Below are positions 51,273 through 60,002 of a stretch of 64,000 bases of DNA, in pieces. The stretch comes from Marinifilum breve. Its GTDB lineage: Bacteria; Bacteroidota; Bacteroidia; Bacteroidales; Marinifilaceae. The position numbers were made by a program, and so were the translations under genes. The stretch spans positions 620,001-684,000 of the forward strand of contig NZ_QFLI01000002.1 of the NCBI RefSeq assembly GCF_003202155.1, written 5' to 3'. The notes beneath the pieces are model-generated. The model saw only the letters and a program-made list of their open reading frames with translations. It had not been told where the DNA came from and made no database searches. The first letter of the stretch is position 1; every line of letters begins with the position of its first letter.

Positions 51273-52325
51273 ATGCTTATACATGATCAGCGAAAGCGTG
51301 AAGAGTACTACGAAGCTGTACAGAAAAAAAACAGTCAGTATATTGGTACATTCTTTTTAGCGGTGAAAACTACGGGAATTTTCTGCATTCCCACATGTAG
51401 AGCCAGAACTCCAAAGTTTGAAAACATTGAGTTCTTTACGCTTTCGAAGGATGCATTACAGAATGGATATCGACCATGTAAAATTTGCAAACCAACAAAC
51501 CATGCTTACGAACCACCCAAGGATATTCAAAAAGCCATTGAATTGGTTAATCAAAACATATTCGAAAAGGTAAGCGACTACCAATTGAAAGAAAATGGAT
51601 TGCAACCCGAAAAAGTAAGGCGATGGTTCAAGAAACATCACGGCATGACCTTTCAGGCATATCAGCGAATGTTAAGAATCAATTCTGCTTTTCAAGATTT
51701 AAAAAAGGGCAAGCAAGTAACCGATTCTGCCTTCAATTCAGGCTACAACTCATTAAGTGGCTTTGGATATACTTTTAAGGTGTTGGTGGGTGATTCACCC
51801 AAAGAAAGTTTAAACAAATCTGTTATTCTCATTACCAGAATCACTACTCCTTTAGGTCCAATGTTCATCTGTGCAAGCGATGATGGCATTTGCCTGGTAG
51901 AATTTACCGATCGTAAAATGCTGGAAACAGAATTTAGGGATCTGCAGAAGAAAATGAACGCCATCATTCTTCAAGGTGAAAACGAACACATAAAAACCTG
52001 TAAAAAACAGTTGAACGAGTATTTCAAAGGCAGCAGAAAATCATTTGACATCCCGCTTGATTTACCTGGACCCCCCTTTCAACAATTAACATGGAAAGAA
52101 CTTCAAAACATCCCTTTTGGTGCAACGAGCACATACCAGGAAATGGCAAAAAAAATTGGCAAAGAAACCGCAGTCAGAGCCATGGCCAATGCCAATGGAC
52201 ATAATCGCGTAGCTATAATCGTTCCTTGCCACCGGGTTATAGGAAAAGATGGCAGTCTAACCGGATACGGTGGTGGATTGCAACGAAAGCAATGGCTTCT
52301 GGATCATGAATCAAAAAACAAATAG
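51273..52325 (+). CDS. ada: Bifunctional Ada: methylphosphotriester/O6-alkylguanine repair and activator
   Basis: The 350-residue protein has the Ada zinc site with Cys38, Cys42, Cys69 and Cys72 (GIFCIPTCRART ... PCKICKP), exactly at the positions used in E. coli, of which Cys38 accepts methyl groups from phosphotriesters. An AraC-type HTH follows (VRRWFKKHHGMTFQAYQRM), then the O6-alkylguanine transferase domain with acceptor Cys319 in IVPCHRVIGKDG. Methylated Ada would activate repair genes. The next gene starts about 13 bp after its stop, so this is probably an adaptive-response operon. Confidence 0.93.
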   Translation: MLIHDQRKREEYYEAVQKKNSQYIGTFFLAVKTTGIFCIPTCRARTPKFENIEFFTLSKDALQNGYRPCKICKPTNHAYEPPKDIQKAIELVNQNIFEKVSDYQLKENGLQPEKVRRWFKKHHGMTFQAYQRMLRINSAFQDLKKGKQVTDSAFNSGYNSLSGFGYTFKVLVGDSPKESLNKSVILITRITTPLGPMFICASDDGICLVEFTDRKMLETEFRDLQKKMNAIILQGENEHIKTCKKQLNEYFKGSRKSFDIPLDLPGPPFQQLTWKELQNIPFGATSTYQEMAKKIGKETAVRAMANANGHNRVAIIVPCHRVIGKDGSLTGYGGGLQRKQWLLDHESKNK

Positions 52326-52338
52326 CAATAATTCACAA

Positions 52339-53427
52339 ATGAAATACGATATACTGGCAACATCCTTTGGCAGGGTCATTCTTGTTGGGAATGAGAATGG
52401 TATCAGCCAATTGCTTGTTGATAACAATAGCAAAGATATCAGCCTTAGTGATGAATGGAAAAAAGACCAAACATTGTTTAAGGATGCCAAACAGCAACTT
52501 CTTGAATACTTCGAAGGGAAGAGAACTTATTTTGATCTAAAACTAAATCCTTCTGGCACTGATTTTCAGAAAAAAGTATGGTCCGAACTGAGAAAAATTC
52601 CCTATGGCGGTTTATGCACTTACAAAGACATTGCAACTGCAGTAGGAAATCCAAAAGCATCAAGAGCTGTGGGAATGGCTAATAACAAGAATCCCATTCC
52701 AATAATAGTGCCATGCCATAGAGTGATTGGGGCAAACAGAAAACTAGTTGGATATGCCTATGGATTGGAACTAAAGCAGAAATTGCTTCAGATGGAATGC
52801 ATTAACAAAAGCTTTGAACTTCTTCAAAAACATTATGGCGAACTTGATTGGTGGCCTGCTGAAAGTGATTTTGAAATGATGGTTGGAGCCATACTTACTC
52901 AAAACACCAATTGGAAAAATGTAGAAAAAGCCTTGGCAAACTTCAATGGCAAACTCTCTCCTGCTTTTGTACAAAATTCTTCGAATGACGATCTGGCAGA
53001 AATTATTCGCCCAAGTGGATACCACAATCAAAAGGCAATAAAACTGAAGGCGCTATGTAAATGGTTCAAGCAATATGATTTTGATATTGCAAAAGTAAAG
53101 GCAATGCCAGGAGAGCAATTACGTGAAGAGCTTTTGGCAATTAAGGGTGTTGGGGGCGAAACTGCTGATAGCATTTTGGTATACGCTCTGGAAAAAGCAT
53201 TTTTCGTAATCGATGCCTATACCAGGAGAATTTTCCATCGCATTGGCATTACAATTCCAGACAAATACGATGATTTTAGATTGCTTATGGAAGATGCTGT
53301 TCCTAAAAGTGTAGCAACCTACAACCTTTATCATGCTTTAATTGTTGAACATGCCAAGGCATATTGCCAAAAGAAACCTTTATGCAACTCTTGTCCTTTA
53401 CAAGAAATCTGCAACCAGAGAATATAA
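52339..53427 (+). CDS. Alkyltransferase (Ogt)-HhH-GPD DNA glycosylase fusion
   Basis: 362 residues from the ATG at 52339 (an ATG at 52306 overlapping ada is possible). The first 150 residues are an O6-alkylguanine transferase with acceptor Cys126 in VPCHRVIG. The rest is an endonuclease III-like domain: ILTQNTNWKNVEKALA near 185, hairpin GVGGETADSIL near 270, Asp292 in VIDAYTRR, and C-X5-C-X2-C-X5-C (343, 349, 352, 358). Glu274 replaces the lyase Lys of EndoIII, as in MagIII-type 3-methyladenine glycosylases. So it likely removes both O6-alkylguanine damage and N-alkylated purines. Confidence 0.88.
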   Translation: MKYDILATSFGRVILVGNENGISQLLVDNNSKDISLSDEWKKDQTLFKDAKQQLLEYFEGKRTYFDLKLNPSGTDFQKKVWSELRKIPYGGLCTYKDIATAVGNPKASRAVGMANNKNPIPIIVPCHRVIGANRKLVGYAYGLELKQKLLQMECINKSFELLQKHYGELDWWPAESDFEMMVGAILTQNTNWKNVEKALANFNGKLSPAFVQNSSNDDLAEIIRPSGYHNQKAIKLKALCKWFKQYDFDIAKVKAMPGEQLREELLAIKGVGGETADSILVYALEKAFFVIDAYTRRIFHRIGITIPDKYDDFRLLMEDAVPKSVATYNLYHALIVEHAKAYCQKKPLCNSCPLQEICNQRI

Positions 53428-53436
53428 GAAGAGAAA

Positions 53437-54270
53437 ATGATATCAAAGGAACAAAAAGTAAAAGCCAAAGAATTTCAAGCTCACCATCACAACAATAAAA
53501 TGTTGCTAATTCCCAATGCATGGAATGCAGGATCGGCTAAAGTATTCGAAAATCAAGGATTCAAAGCTGTGGCAACCACAAGCGCAGGCATCGCCTATTC
53601 GCTTGGCTATGCAGATGGAGAAATCATAGAGCTTGATGATCTATTGTTGGTTACAAAACAAATTATCAAACGAGTAAACCTACCTCTTTCGATAGATATG
53701 GAGCGAGGATATGCTGACGATCCGTATAAAGTGAAGCAAAACATTGGCAACATTCTAAAAGCTGGCGCAGTTGGAATCAACCTGGAAGATGGTCGTCCGG
53801 ATGGAAAATTAGACGATATTGAATTGCAGTTGGAAAAGATCCAGGCAATTTCTGAACTGAAAAAGGAATTGGATTTACCATTCGTAATTAATGCCAGAAC
53901 TTGCGCCTTTTGGTTAAAGGTAGGAAGCCCTATAGAGAACATGGAAATGGCCATAAAACGAAGCAATGCTTTTTTAAAAGCTGGAGCCGATTGTGTATTT
54001 GTCCCTGGTTTGTTGGAAAAGAATAGCATTATCAACTTGCTTTCAAATATCGATGGTCCCTTGAATACCATTGCCAATCCTCTTTATCATGATCTGGAAG
54101 GATTGCAAAAATTGGGAGTTTCACGTTTAAGTTTGGGATCGGGACCAGTACGAGCCAGCTATGCCAAACTTATTCAAACCAGTAATGAGATTATTGAGAA
54201 GGGTGATATCAGTAGTTTGATTGAGCATGATTTTTCATATGCCGAAGCCAATCGATATTTTGCCAAGTAA
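53437..54270 (+). CDS. Isocitrate lyase/phosphoenolpyruvate mutase-family protein
   Basis: The 277-residue protein has the ICL/PEPM barrel pattern: LIPNAWNAGSAKVFENQGF near residue 24, SLGYADGEIIELDDLL near 58, DMERGYADDP near 86 (acidic metal site) and VGINLEDG near 112. The KKCGH-type loop of true isocitrate lyases is absent, so it belongs to the carboxyphosphonoenolpyruvate mutase-like group with unknown substrate. It starts 9 bp after the repair fusion gene, so it is read with the alkylation-repair operon, though no repair role is known for it. Confidence 0.88.
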   Translation: MISKEQKVKAKEFQAHHHNNKMLLIPNAWNAGSAKVFENQGFKAVATTSAGIAYSLGYADGEIIELDDLLLVTKQIIKRVNLPLSIDMERGYADDPYKVKQNIGNILKAGAVGINLEDGRPDGKLDDIELQLEKIQAISELKKELDLPFVINARTCAFWLKVGSPIENMEMAIKRSNAFLKAGADCVFVPGLLEKNSIINLLSNIDGPLNTIANPLYHDLEGLQKLGVSRLSLGSGPVRASYAKLIQTSNEIIEKGDISSLIEHDFSYAEANRYFAK

Positions 54271-54365
54271 AATCACTTTTATGAATATCCGAAATCATTA
54301 TGAAAAGATGAAATTGATTTGTTATCTTAAAATCCGAAAAAAAATAGCAAAAATCAGAGACTAAA

Positions 54366-54926
54366 ATGAAATCCAAAAACAAAAAATCCAATAAGAGAAA
54401 ATCATCCAAAAGAAAAATTTCATCCGTACAAATCATAGCTCTTATTGCCATTGGTATCGCATTGATATTTTTGGCAATTCAGCCAAACTTCTCCAAAAGA
54501 TCTGCTAATAAAGACAGTAAGAAATTGGAAATTCCTTTCACAAAAGAAGGTGAATTATCTTTTATTAGTAAGCAGAACAACTCAACAATCAAAATCATAG
54601 ATATTGAAATTGCAGAAGGTTTAGCCGAAACTGCGCAAGGTTTAATGTACCGATATTCCATGAGTGATCAACAAGGAATGTTATTTATTATGGATATTGA
54701 AAAAACACAGGATTTCTGGATGAAAGAAACCTATATTTCTCTGGACTTGATTTTCGTAAACAGTAATATGGAAATTGTAAGAATTCATGAGCGCGCTGTG
54801 CCTTTATCGGAGCAAAATATCCCATCCATTAAAAAGGCAAAATATGTAGTTGAGGTAATTGGTGGGTTCTGCGAAAAATTTAAAATTGAGGAAGGCGATA
54901 AAATAAGCTTTGAAAGAACTCGATAG
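54366..54926 (+). CDS. DUF192-family exported protein
   Basis: The 186-residue protein starts with a very basic tail (KSKNKKSNKRKSSKRK), a membrane segment (about residues 21-38) and then the DUF192 domain, with GLMYRYSMSDQQGMLFIM near 97, FWMKETYISLDLIFVN near 118 and EVIGGFCEKFKIEEGD near 160. The domain is small, beta-rich and exported; its job is unknown. The lysine-rich N-terminus places the anchor inside-positive. It is monocistronic with its own terminator. Confidence 0.88.
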   Translation: MKSKNKKSNKRKSSKRKISSVQIIALIAIGIALIFLAIQPNFSKRSANKDSKKLEIPFTKEGELSFISKQNNSTIKIIDIEIAEGLAETAQGLMYRYSMSDQQGMLFIMDIEKTQDFWMKETYISLDLIFVNSNMEIVRIHERAVPLSEQNIPSIKKAKYVVEVIGGFCEKFKIEEGDKISFERTR

Positions 54927-54992
54927 CCTTTGTAGAAAATGTATTCCAACTAAAAGGTCTATGAATAGAAAATATTAATTTTCAGATAATTT

Positions 54993-55022
54993 AAAAAGAG
55001 CCAAGGCAATGCCTTGGCTTTA
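54993..55022 (+). terminator. Rho-independent terminator
   Basis: AGCCAAGGCAATGCCTTGGCT is a perfect 8-bp stem with a loop of five bases and follows the DUF192 gene by about 70 bp. The T run is short (TTTACT). Confidence 0.7.
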
Positions 55023-55070
55023 CTATTGTTCAAATAGCGCAATTTCTCTTCATATTTATAATTCATACAC

Positions 55071-55099
55071 AAAAAAAAGACACTGATAAACAGTGTCTA
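55071..55099 (-). terminator. Rho-independent terminator of the PspC-like gene
   Basis: On the minus strand AGACACTGTTTATCAGTGTC then TTTTTTTT. The stem GACACTG/CAGTGTC is perfect and ends in an 8-T tract. It lies about 44 bp after the stop of the 55143 gene. Confidence 0.88.
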
Positions 55100-55142
55100 C
55101 TGAGGTGCCATGTATAAGAATTGGCAGATCATTTTATCTAAA

Positions 55143-55292
55143 CTAATTCGAGAACATTTTCACCAACCACAAAATCAAATACAGTCCTATTCCAAATCCA
55201 AAAACCAATACCGATACCACAAAGGCAACTCTAATAATTGTTACATCCCAGCCTAATTTCCCGCTGAGCCACTCTGATACTCCTAAAATCAT
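55143..55292 (-). CDS. 49-residue PspC-family membrane protein
   Basis: The frame begins MILGVSEWLSGKLGWDVTII and ends LILWLVKMFSN. The KLGWDVTIIRVAFV motif followed by a glycine-rich hydrophobic helix is the PspC domain (as in phage-shock-protein C), shortened to a single unit. PspC proteins sit in the inner membrane and respond to envelope stress. It is monocistronic with a strong terminator. The frame is supported by a good purine-rich stretch before ATG and by clear family resemblance. Confidence 0.8.
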   Translation of the reverse strand: MILGVSEWLSGKLGWDVTIIRVAFVVSVLVFGFGIGLYLILWLVKMFSN

Positions 55293-55419
55293 ATTCTTTC
55301 TTTTTTTGATGTTTACCCTAATTTAATGGTTTTTTTGGAGCTAGAATCACCTATTAGTTGAAATGGAGTATTTACATGCCCAAAAGATGGAATGAACTGA
55401 TGTCAGAATTCTGCGAAGT

Positions 55420-55775
55420 ACTTCTGCTACAGAAAAAAGCTTTTCCGCATCATATGATATACTTTCCGTGATTAAATTCATAACTTCCGAAAACCGAAAT
55501 TTCATTTGTGCACGCAAAGCCAGTAGTTCCGCACCCAATTTGCATACTTCCGCACTAAGCGATAACACCTCTTTTAGTGTACGGAAGACTTTCCCCTGCG
55601 TGCGGAAAGGCTACCTTTGCGTGCGGAAGCACTTCCTGTTCGTGCGGAAGGGGTACCTCGGCGTGCGGAACAAGAAAACTTGCGTGCGGAAACACTTCCC
55701 AAGTGTGCGGAAGGGGTACCCGGCCGTGCGGAACAAGTTTCTTCGCGTGCGGAAGCACTTCCCTCCAATGCAAAC
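55420..55775. repeat. 21-bp-period tandem repeat with inverted halves (heptad-codon array 2)
   Basis: The left half has TTCCG (or TTCTG) at 55422, 55443, 55464, 55485, 55527 and 55548, all 21 bases apart. The right half has CGGAA at 55582, 55603, 55624, 55645, 55666, 55687, 55708, 55729 and 55750, again exactly 21 apart. These are reverse complements, so the halves point away from a centre near 55565, where CACTAA faces TTAGTG. Left on the minus strand and right on the plus strand each spell seven-residue units with an AE core (LGAELLA; RAEALPV). Short frames on both strands are by-products. Confidence 0.88.
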
Positions 55776-55867
55776 AAAAATGGAGAGTACTACTACTCTC
55801 CATATTACAACTATAACTGCAAATTATTAATAAAAAAAATTGCAAAACTATTTCATACTTAAATGAT

Positions 55868-56614
55868 CTATAAGCTAGCCTCTTCAGCTTTCGCCTTGCG
55901 ATAAGCTACCATGCGCTCACGATTGTATTTGCTAATGTAGCCCTGGCGCTTTTCGTGATTATTTCGGAATACAAACTTGCCGTAATCTCGAACCTCATCC
56001 ACTACCTCACGCAAAAGTGTATAGCTTCTATCTCGAGTCAGCTTAATCTCATCCTTGAAATACATTTTACCATTCACCTCACCCAATAAGGTTCCCATTC
56101 TATCGGCAATTTCGGCTGCTTTATCCAATTTTTCAATCTCAAAATTAACGGCCGTTAGCAATTCCAAATTGTCTTTGCCCAATACCGATAGGCTTGCCAT
56201 ATCCTGAATGGTATCTGCTTTCGAATCTCCTTCCTTAATGGCCGACAGACGCTTTAGCAAGTCCTCACGATTTCGAAAAGCAAATTCCATAAAGTCGATC
56301 AGTTCGTTATGAAGCTCATACATGATTGGAGCCTCTTTTCTCCAGTTTTCAATGGCCACTTGCTTTAATGTTTGTTTAGATTCCCAATTGGCCTGTGCTG
56401 TTCGCGTGGCACCAGTAAGGCTTAACAAACGTTCGAGCTTGGTAGCATCAAAATTAAAGGCCTGTAGCATCGGTAAATCTTGCGTAGCACGAGAATGTAA
56501 CGATTCGGCCTCTCCAATAAAAATCCAATAGGGAATGTCGCAATACTTGATATTTTCTTCGGGTACTGCTTTAATTTCTTCCAGGTGATCCAGTAAATTT
56601 TGTTGATCAGACAT
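55868..56614 (-). CDS. Hypothetical helical protein
   Basis: The 248-residue soluble protein appears almost completely helical. An aromatic start (YCDIPYWIFIGEAESLHSRA) is followed by a hydrophobic helix pair (YELHNELIDFMEFAFRNRED), a long LTAVNFEIEKLDKAAEIADRMGTL region and an Arg-rich C-terminus (NHEKRQGYISKYNRERM). I do not recognise a family. It lies directly beside the 21-bp array 2, much as the 32795 gene lies beside array 1, and both proteins share this helical character. The function is unknown. Confidence 0.65.
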   Translation of the reverse strand: MSDQQNLLDHLEEIKAVPEENIKYCDIPYWIFIGEAESLHSRATQDLPMLQAFNFDATKLERLLSLTGATRTAQANWESKQTLKQVAIENWRKEAPIMYELHNELIDFMEFAFRNREDLLKRLSAIKEGDSKADTIQDMASLSVLGKDNLELLTAVNFEIEKLDKAAEIADRMGTLLGEVNGKMYFKDEIKLTRDRSYTLLREVVDEVRDYGKFVFRNNHEKRQGYISKYNRERMVAYRKAKAEEASL

Positions 56615-57326
56615 AATAATACATTTAAAAGATTAATATTATCCTTCTCCACAAATCCTTCTCCAAAAAAGATAAATTTAAACAACTGAGATGAGTCAAT
56701 TCTCAATTTTACTATAATACTAACGAAGCTATGAATAATTTTATTACTAAAAAAACTTTTTTATTGATTTTTTATTTGTACCTATCCATTTTCTATGTTC
56801 AATTAAAGCTTCTATCCCACTGCTCATGCCTGTTTAAGTCAATTTGAAATATTTAATTTTTTATGCAAAATTTATTTTTGAAAGGTTAATTTTTCTGAAC
56901 TTCTTTTTCAATTACTTACAAAACACCACTTCAATAAACCCTAAATTTTATGAGAAAATCAATAATATTCTTAGTCATTAAAAAATAAAGGAAACATAGG
57001 ATTTTCCCAACCAAACAAATTCCAAATAACAGGCAACATTTGCCACAATTCACAAATTATTTTACAATGCACAAAATACATTTCATAATTTATAAGATTT
57101 AAAAATCTCACTTTAAAAATACTATACAATAATGGTTTATTTGGAATGATAAAGTAAGATGTGTAAATTCGGGATGTAGTAAATATAAATTTAAAACCAA
57201 ACACTTTAATTAAAATAACTAATTCAACAATTATGGGAAATTCCCCACGCTGCCGAATGAATCCTGCAGCATGGCAAATTCTTAATATAAAGTCAAAATC
57301 TGCATAATTATTAAACAACCAATTTT
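56615..57326. other. A+T-rich intergenic stretch before the nuclease operon
   Basis: This 712-bp stretch holds no convincing gene. A 115-codon minus-strand frame at 56971-57318 has a poor, Phe/Ile-rich composition typical of chance frames in A+T-rich DNA. The sequence is richer in A+T than its neighbours. It probably includes the promoter for the three nuclease genes, but I cannot fix one. Confidence 0.45.
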
Positions 57327-57821
57327 ATGGATCTTTTTACCAACACTCAATGTGACAACCAAAAGGAAAAGCTGAATAAAAGTGAACCTGAAGTCATCGT
57401 AAATGTCGATTACTTTAAAGAGCAAAATAAAATATTTGAGAATACTAACAATAGCAACCCATTTTACGATAAAAATGTGCTTTTCAGTAAAAAATTAAAA
57501 GGTAATAAGTACTCTGAATTTCAAATAATCGGAAACTTCGGAGGATGGGCTGATGACAGTGAGTTAACAATTGAAACTGACTATTATATAATTTCAAATA
57601 CTTTAATGAATGAGATAAAAAGTAATCCTCTGCATCCGATTATTGAAAATTTAAATAATGTACTTAATGTCTATTCTGCCGCAGAAAAAAAGAAAATTAG
57701 AAATTATAAGTATAAAAATCTTCAGATTATAAGCGAAGAATCTTTTCTAAGGTTTGTGGAGAATCGATGTAAAGAAATTAACGATACAGTCACTTTGAAC
57801 CTTATAAACAAATTGAAATAA
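57327..57821 (+). CDS. Hypothetical protein, first gene of the nuclease operon
   Basis: I do not recognise the 164-residue protein as a whole. Its end (SNPLHPIIENLNNVLNVYSA, then NYKYKNLQIISEESFLRFVE) has the look of a BRCT-type C-terminus, where a TDYxI strand is followed by helix and a final IISEExFL strand; here ETDYYIISNTLMNEIK fits the first. So it may be a single BRCT-like domain, but this is inference. It ends 2 bp before the exonuclease gene, which has its own BRCT domain, supporting one operon and possible BRCT pairing. Confidence 0.6.
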   Translation: MDLFTNTQCDNQKEKLNKSEPEVIVNVDYFKEQNKIFENTNNSNPFYDKNVLFSKKLKGNKYSEFQIIGNFGGWADDSELTIETDYYIISNTLMNEIKSNPLHPIIENLNNVLNVYSAAEKKKIRNYKYKNLQIISEESFLRFVENRCKEINDTVTLNLINKLK

Positions 57822-57823
57822 TC

Positions 57824-58696
57824 ATGAAAAAAATAGATTTTGTAGCCATTGATTTTGAGCATGCCGTACCATTTAAAGGCAGTATCTGTTCTGTAGGGAT
57901 TGTTTCATTCCATAATGGCAATATTGTTGATGAATTTTCAACTCTAGTTCAACCTCCAAACAATGAATATAGTCCATTTACTATAAAGGTGCATGGTATA
58001 ACACCAGATTGCACCAAAAATGCCCCAAGTTTTATAGAAGTATATCCGGAAATAAGAAAAAGAATTAAAGATTGTACTGTAGTGGCACATAACGCTTTTA
58101 GTACGGATAAAGCTTGTTTAGAACAGGCTATGGAGTTTAATGAAATAAATGAAAACTTAGGAATTAATTGGCAGTGCACTTACGCAATAACAAAAGCAAA
58201 GCTTAATACTGTAGCTAAAGTTTGCGATATCCAATTAAATCATCATGAGGCACTCTCGGATGCCAAGGCTTGTGGAATAATATATGAGCTTTTTAAAAGT
58301 AAGAAACTACCAATAGAAGCAATCAATAAAGAATGTTGCCAGCAGAAAAAAAAATCTACACACAACTATTATCAGAAAGAAAGATTAAAAGGAGACATCT
58401 TTAAACCAGATTTTGAAAATGCCACAAATAAATCAAATCCTTTCTTTATGAAGAAAGTCGTTATTACAGGTTTCTCGACACCCCAAAAAAAGGAAATTGC
58501 AACCGAACTTAAATTATTAGGTGCAGATATCGACTCAGGCGTTACTAAAAGGACTAACTTTTTAATAACGGGTGAGAATGTTGGTCCTTCGAAATTAGCG
58601 AAAATGAAAAAAAATATTGATGAAGGAAAGGAAGCTAAGATCTTAAAATTTGAAGAATACGAAACTCTAAAAGAAGAAAAAATTCAATATGATTGA
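57824..58696 (+). CDS. DEDDh 3'-5' exonuclease with C-terminal BRCT domain
   Basis: The 290-residue protein has the DEDDh order: Asp10 and Glu12 in FVAIDFEHAVPF, VAHNAFSTDKACLE near residue 88, and HHEALSDAKACG near 142 with the catalytic His and last Asp. This is the fold of the DNA polymerase III epsilon subunit. After a basic linker (QQKKKSTHNYYQKERLK) comes a BRCT domain (about 205-285: KKVVITGFSTPQKKEIATEL, KLLGADIDSGVTKRTNFLI). Such stand-alone exonuclease-BRCT proteins act in repair, but many lie in defence islands. Its last bases overlap the start of the PD-(D/E)XK gene. Confidence 0.88.
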   Translation: MKKIDFVAIDFEHAVPFKGSICSVGIVSFHNGNIVDEFSTLVQPPNNEYSPFTIKVHGITPDCTKNAPSFIEVYPEIRKRIKDCTVVAHNAFSTDKACLEQAMEFNEINENLGINWQCTYAITKAKLNTVAKVCDIQLNHHEALSDAKACGIIYELFKSKKLPIEAINKECCQQKKKSTHNYYQKERLKGDIFKPDFENATNKSNPFFMKKVVITGFSTPQKKEIATELKLLGADIDSGVTKRTNFLITGENVGPSKLAKMKKNIDEGKEAKILKFEEYETLKEEKIQYD

Positions 58697-59942
58697 TAAA
58701 TTAAATTACATGTTACAAAAGCTCGACCTGTTGAAGGAAAGGTTTGATGTAGTTAGAGAAAAAGAAGAAAAGTTTAATATCTTTTCTGTTCTTCATAAAG
58801 AACATGATGAAAGAAGATTACACTCTCGTTTTATTGCAGCATTACTAGATCCTTTTGGATCCCATGAATTAAAAGATCTATTCTTACAAGAGTTCATTAG
58901 ATTGTTTCCCCAGATAAAATCAGGCAATTTTTCTGACGCACAAGTCTATCCTGAAGAATGGAACAAGAAGGAAAACAACAATATCGATATTTTAGTAATT
59001 GATCGAAAATCTAGGCACGCTATAATAATTGAAAATAAAATATATGCAGGCGATAGCAACAATTCATCAGGTGGTCAATTAGAAAGGTATTTTAAACATG
59101 TTCGAGATGCAGAAGGAATTCCGCAAGAGAATATAAATGTCTTCTATCTTACTCTTGATGGACATCTACCATCAGGGGAAAGCTTAGGTGAATTTGAATG
59201 CTTGGAGAATATAAATGGGAATTGCATCTCTTATGAGAATGAAGTTATCAAATGGTTAGACATCTGTATTAAAGAGGTATCAAATAAACCATTTATTAGA
59301 GAATCGATTCTTCAGTACAAAAAAATTTTAAATAAAATGTGTAATAACGAAACTGAATTAGAAGAAAGAAAAAAAATAAAAGACACTATTGCCTTATCAA
59401 AGGAAACAATGGATGCAACCAAATACTTGATAGATAATTTCAAGCATGTAAAGTGGCATACCATATATGAATTTTGGGAAGAATTAGAAAACAATATAGA
59501 AAACAGAGGTTATGAAATTATTGAACAAATGGATGAAGAAGCAATTACTTACATTGCCCATTATTCTGAAAACAAAAAATATGAAGACGGTGGAGTTCGG
59601 TTTCGCATATTGCCAGGATTAGTTGCATACGTGTGGCATGAAAAAAATGAATACTTGTTTTGGGGATTTGAAAAAGAAGAAATAGACAGTTCGTATTCTT
59701 CTAAACTAACAGATCTGGGCAAATTGGGTATGATTCACGAAAGAAAAATTGACTGGTGGAACTATTTCGAATTTTCCGATAATGATAAACTCTTCTTAAA
59801 GGATTTTTCTTATCAAAAAACATTCGATCTTATTGATGCCGGATTAAGAAGTAACACAATAGAAGAATTGCTTAATGGCATAGAGAAATTTATGAGAGAA
59901 CAACTAAAACTTGAGATTGTAAAAATTAACGCAAGCATTTAG
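58689..59942 (+). CDS. PD-(D/E)XK nuclease-superfamily protein (PF14281-like)
   Basis: The 417-residue protein opens with KEHDERRLHSRFIAALLDP near residue 37, a signature of the PF14281 group, then Asp100 in NIDILVIDRK and Glu115-Asn-Lys117 in IIIENKIYAGD, which together form the D...ExK catalytic core. A long C-terminal region follows, with a WHEKNEYLFWGFEKEE segment. PF14281 proteins are nucleases found widely with restriction and defence genes; their targets are mostly unknown. The start overlaps the exonuclease gene by 8 bases, so the two proteins are made together. Confidence 0.85.
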   Translation: MIDKLNYMLQKLDLLKERFDVVREKEEKFNIFSVLHKEHDERRLHSRFIAALLDPFGSHELKDLFLQEFIRLFPQIKSGNFSDAQVYPEEWNKKENNNIDILVIDRKSRHAIIIENKIYAGDSNNSSGGQLERYFKHVRDAEGIPQENINVFYLTLDGHLPSGESLGEFECLENINGNCISYENEVIKWLDICIKEVSNKPFIRESILQYKKILNKMCNNETELEERKKIKDTIALSKETMDATKYLIDNFKHVKWHTIYEFWEELENNIENRGYEIIEQMDEEAITYIAHYSENKKYEDGGVRFRILPGLVAYVWHEKNEYLFWGFEKEEIDSSYSSKLTDLGKLGMIHERKIDWWNYFEFSDNDKLFLKDFSYQKTFDLIDAGLRSNTIEELLNGIEKFMREQLKLEIVKINASI

Positions 59943-60002
59943 CTAATCATTTATAACGAAAAAAGAACATACAAAAGAGATCAAATCACAAAAAAAGAAA
60001 AA

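Noticed and set aside
55420-55775. CRISPR array
   Set aside because: The units are tandem with a 21-base period and no spacers of constant length between identical repeats. No cas genes are near.
55468-55862. Several overlapping frames of 60-120 codons on both strands
   Set aside because: All are made of the same 21-base units read in different frames. None has a clear start region, and the halves are inverted, so I annotate only the repeat.
56971-57318. 115-codon minus-strand frame before the nuclease operon
   Set aside because: Its composition is dominated by Phe, Ile and Tyr in A+T-rich DNA, it has no purine-rich leader and no family likeness.
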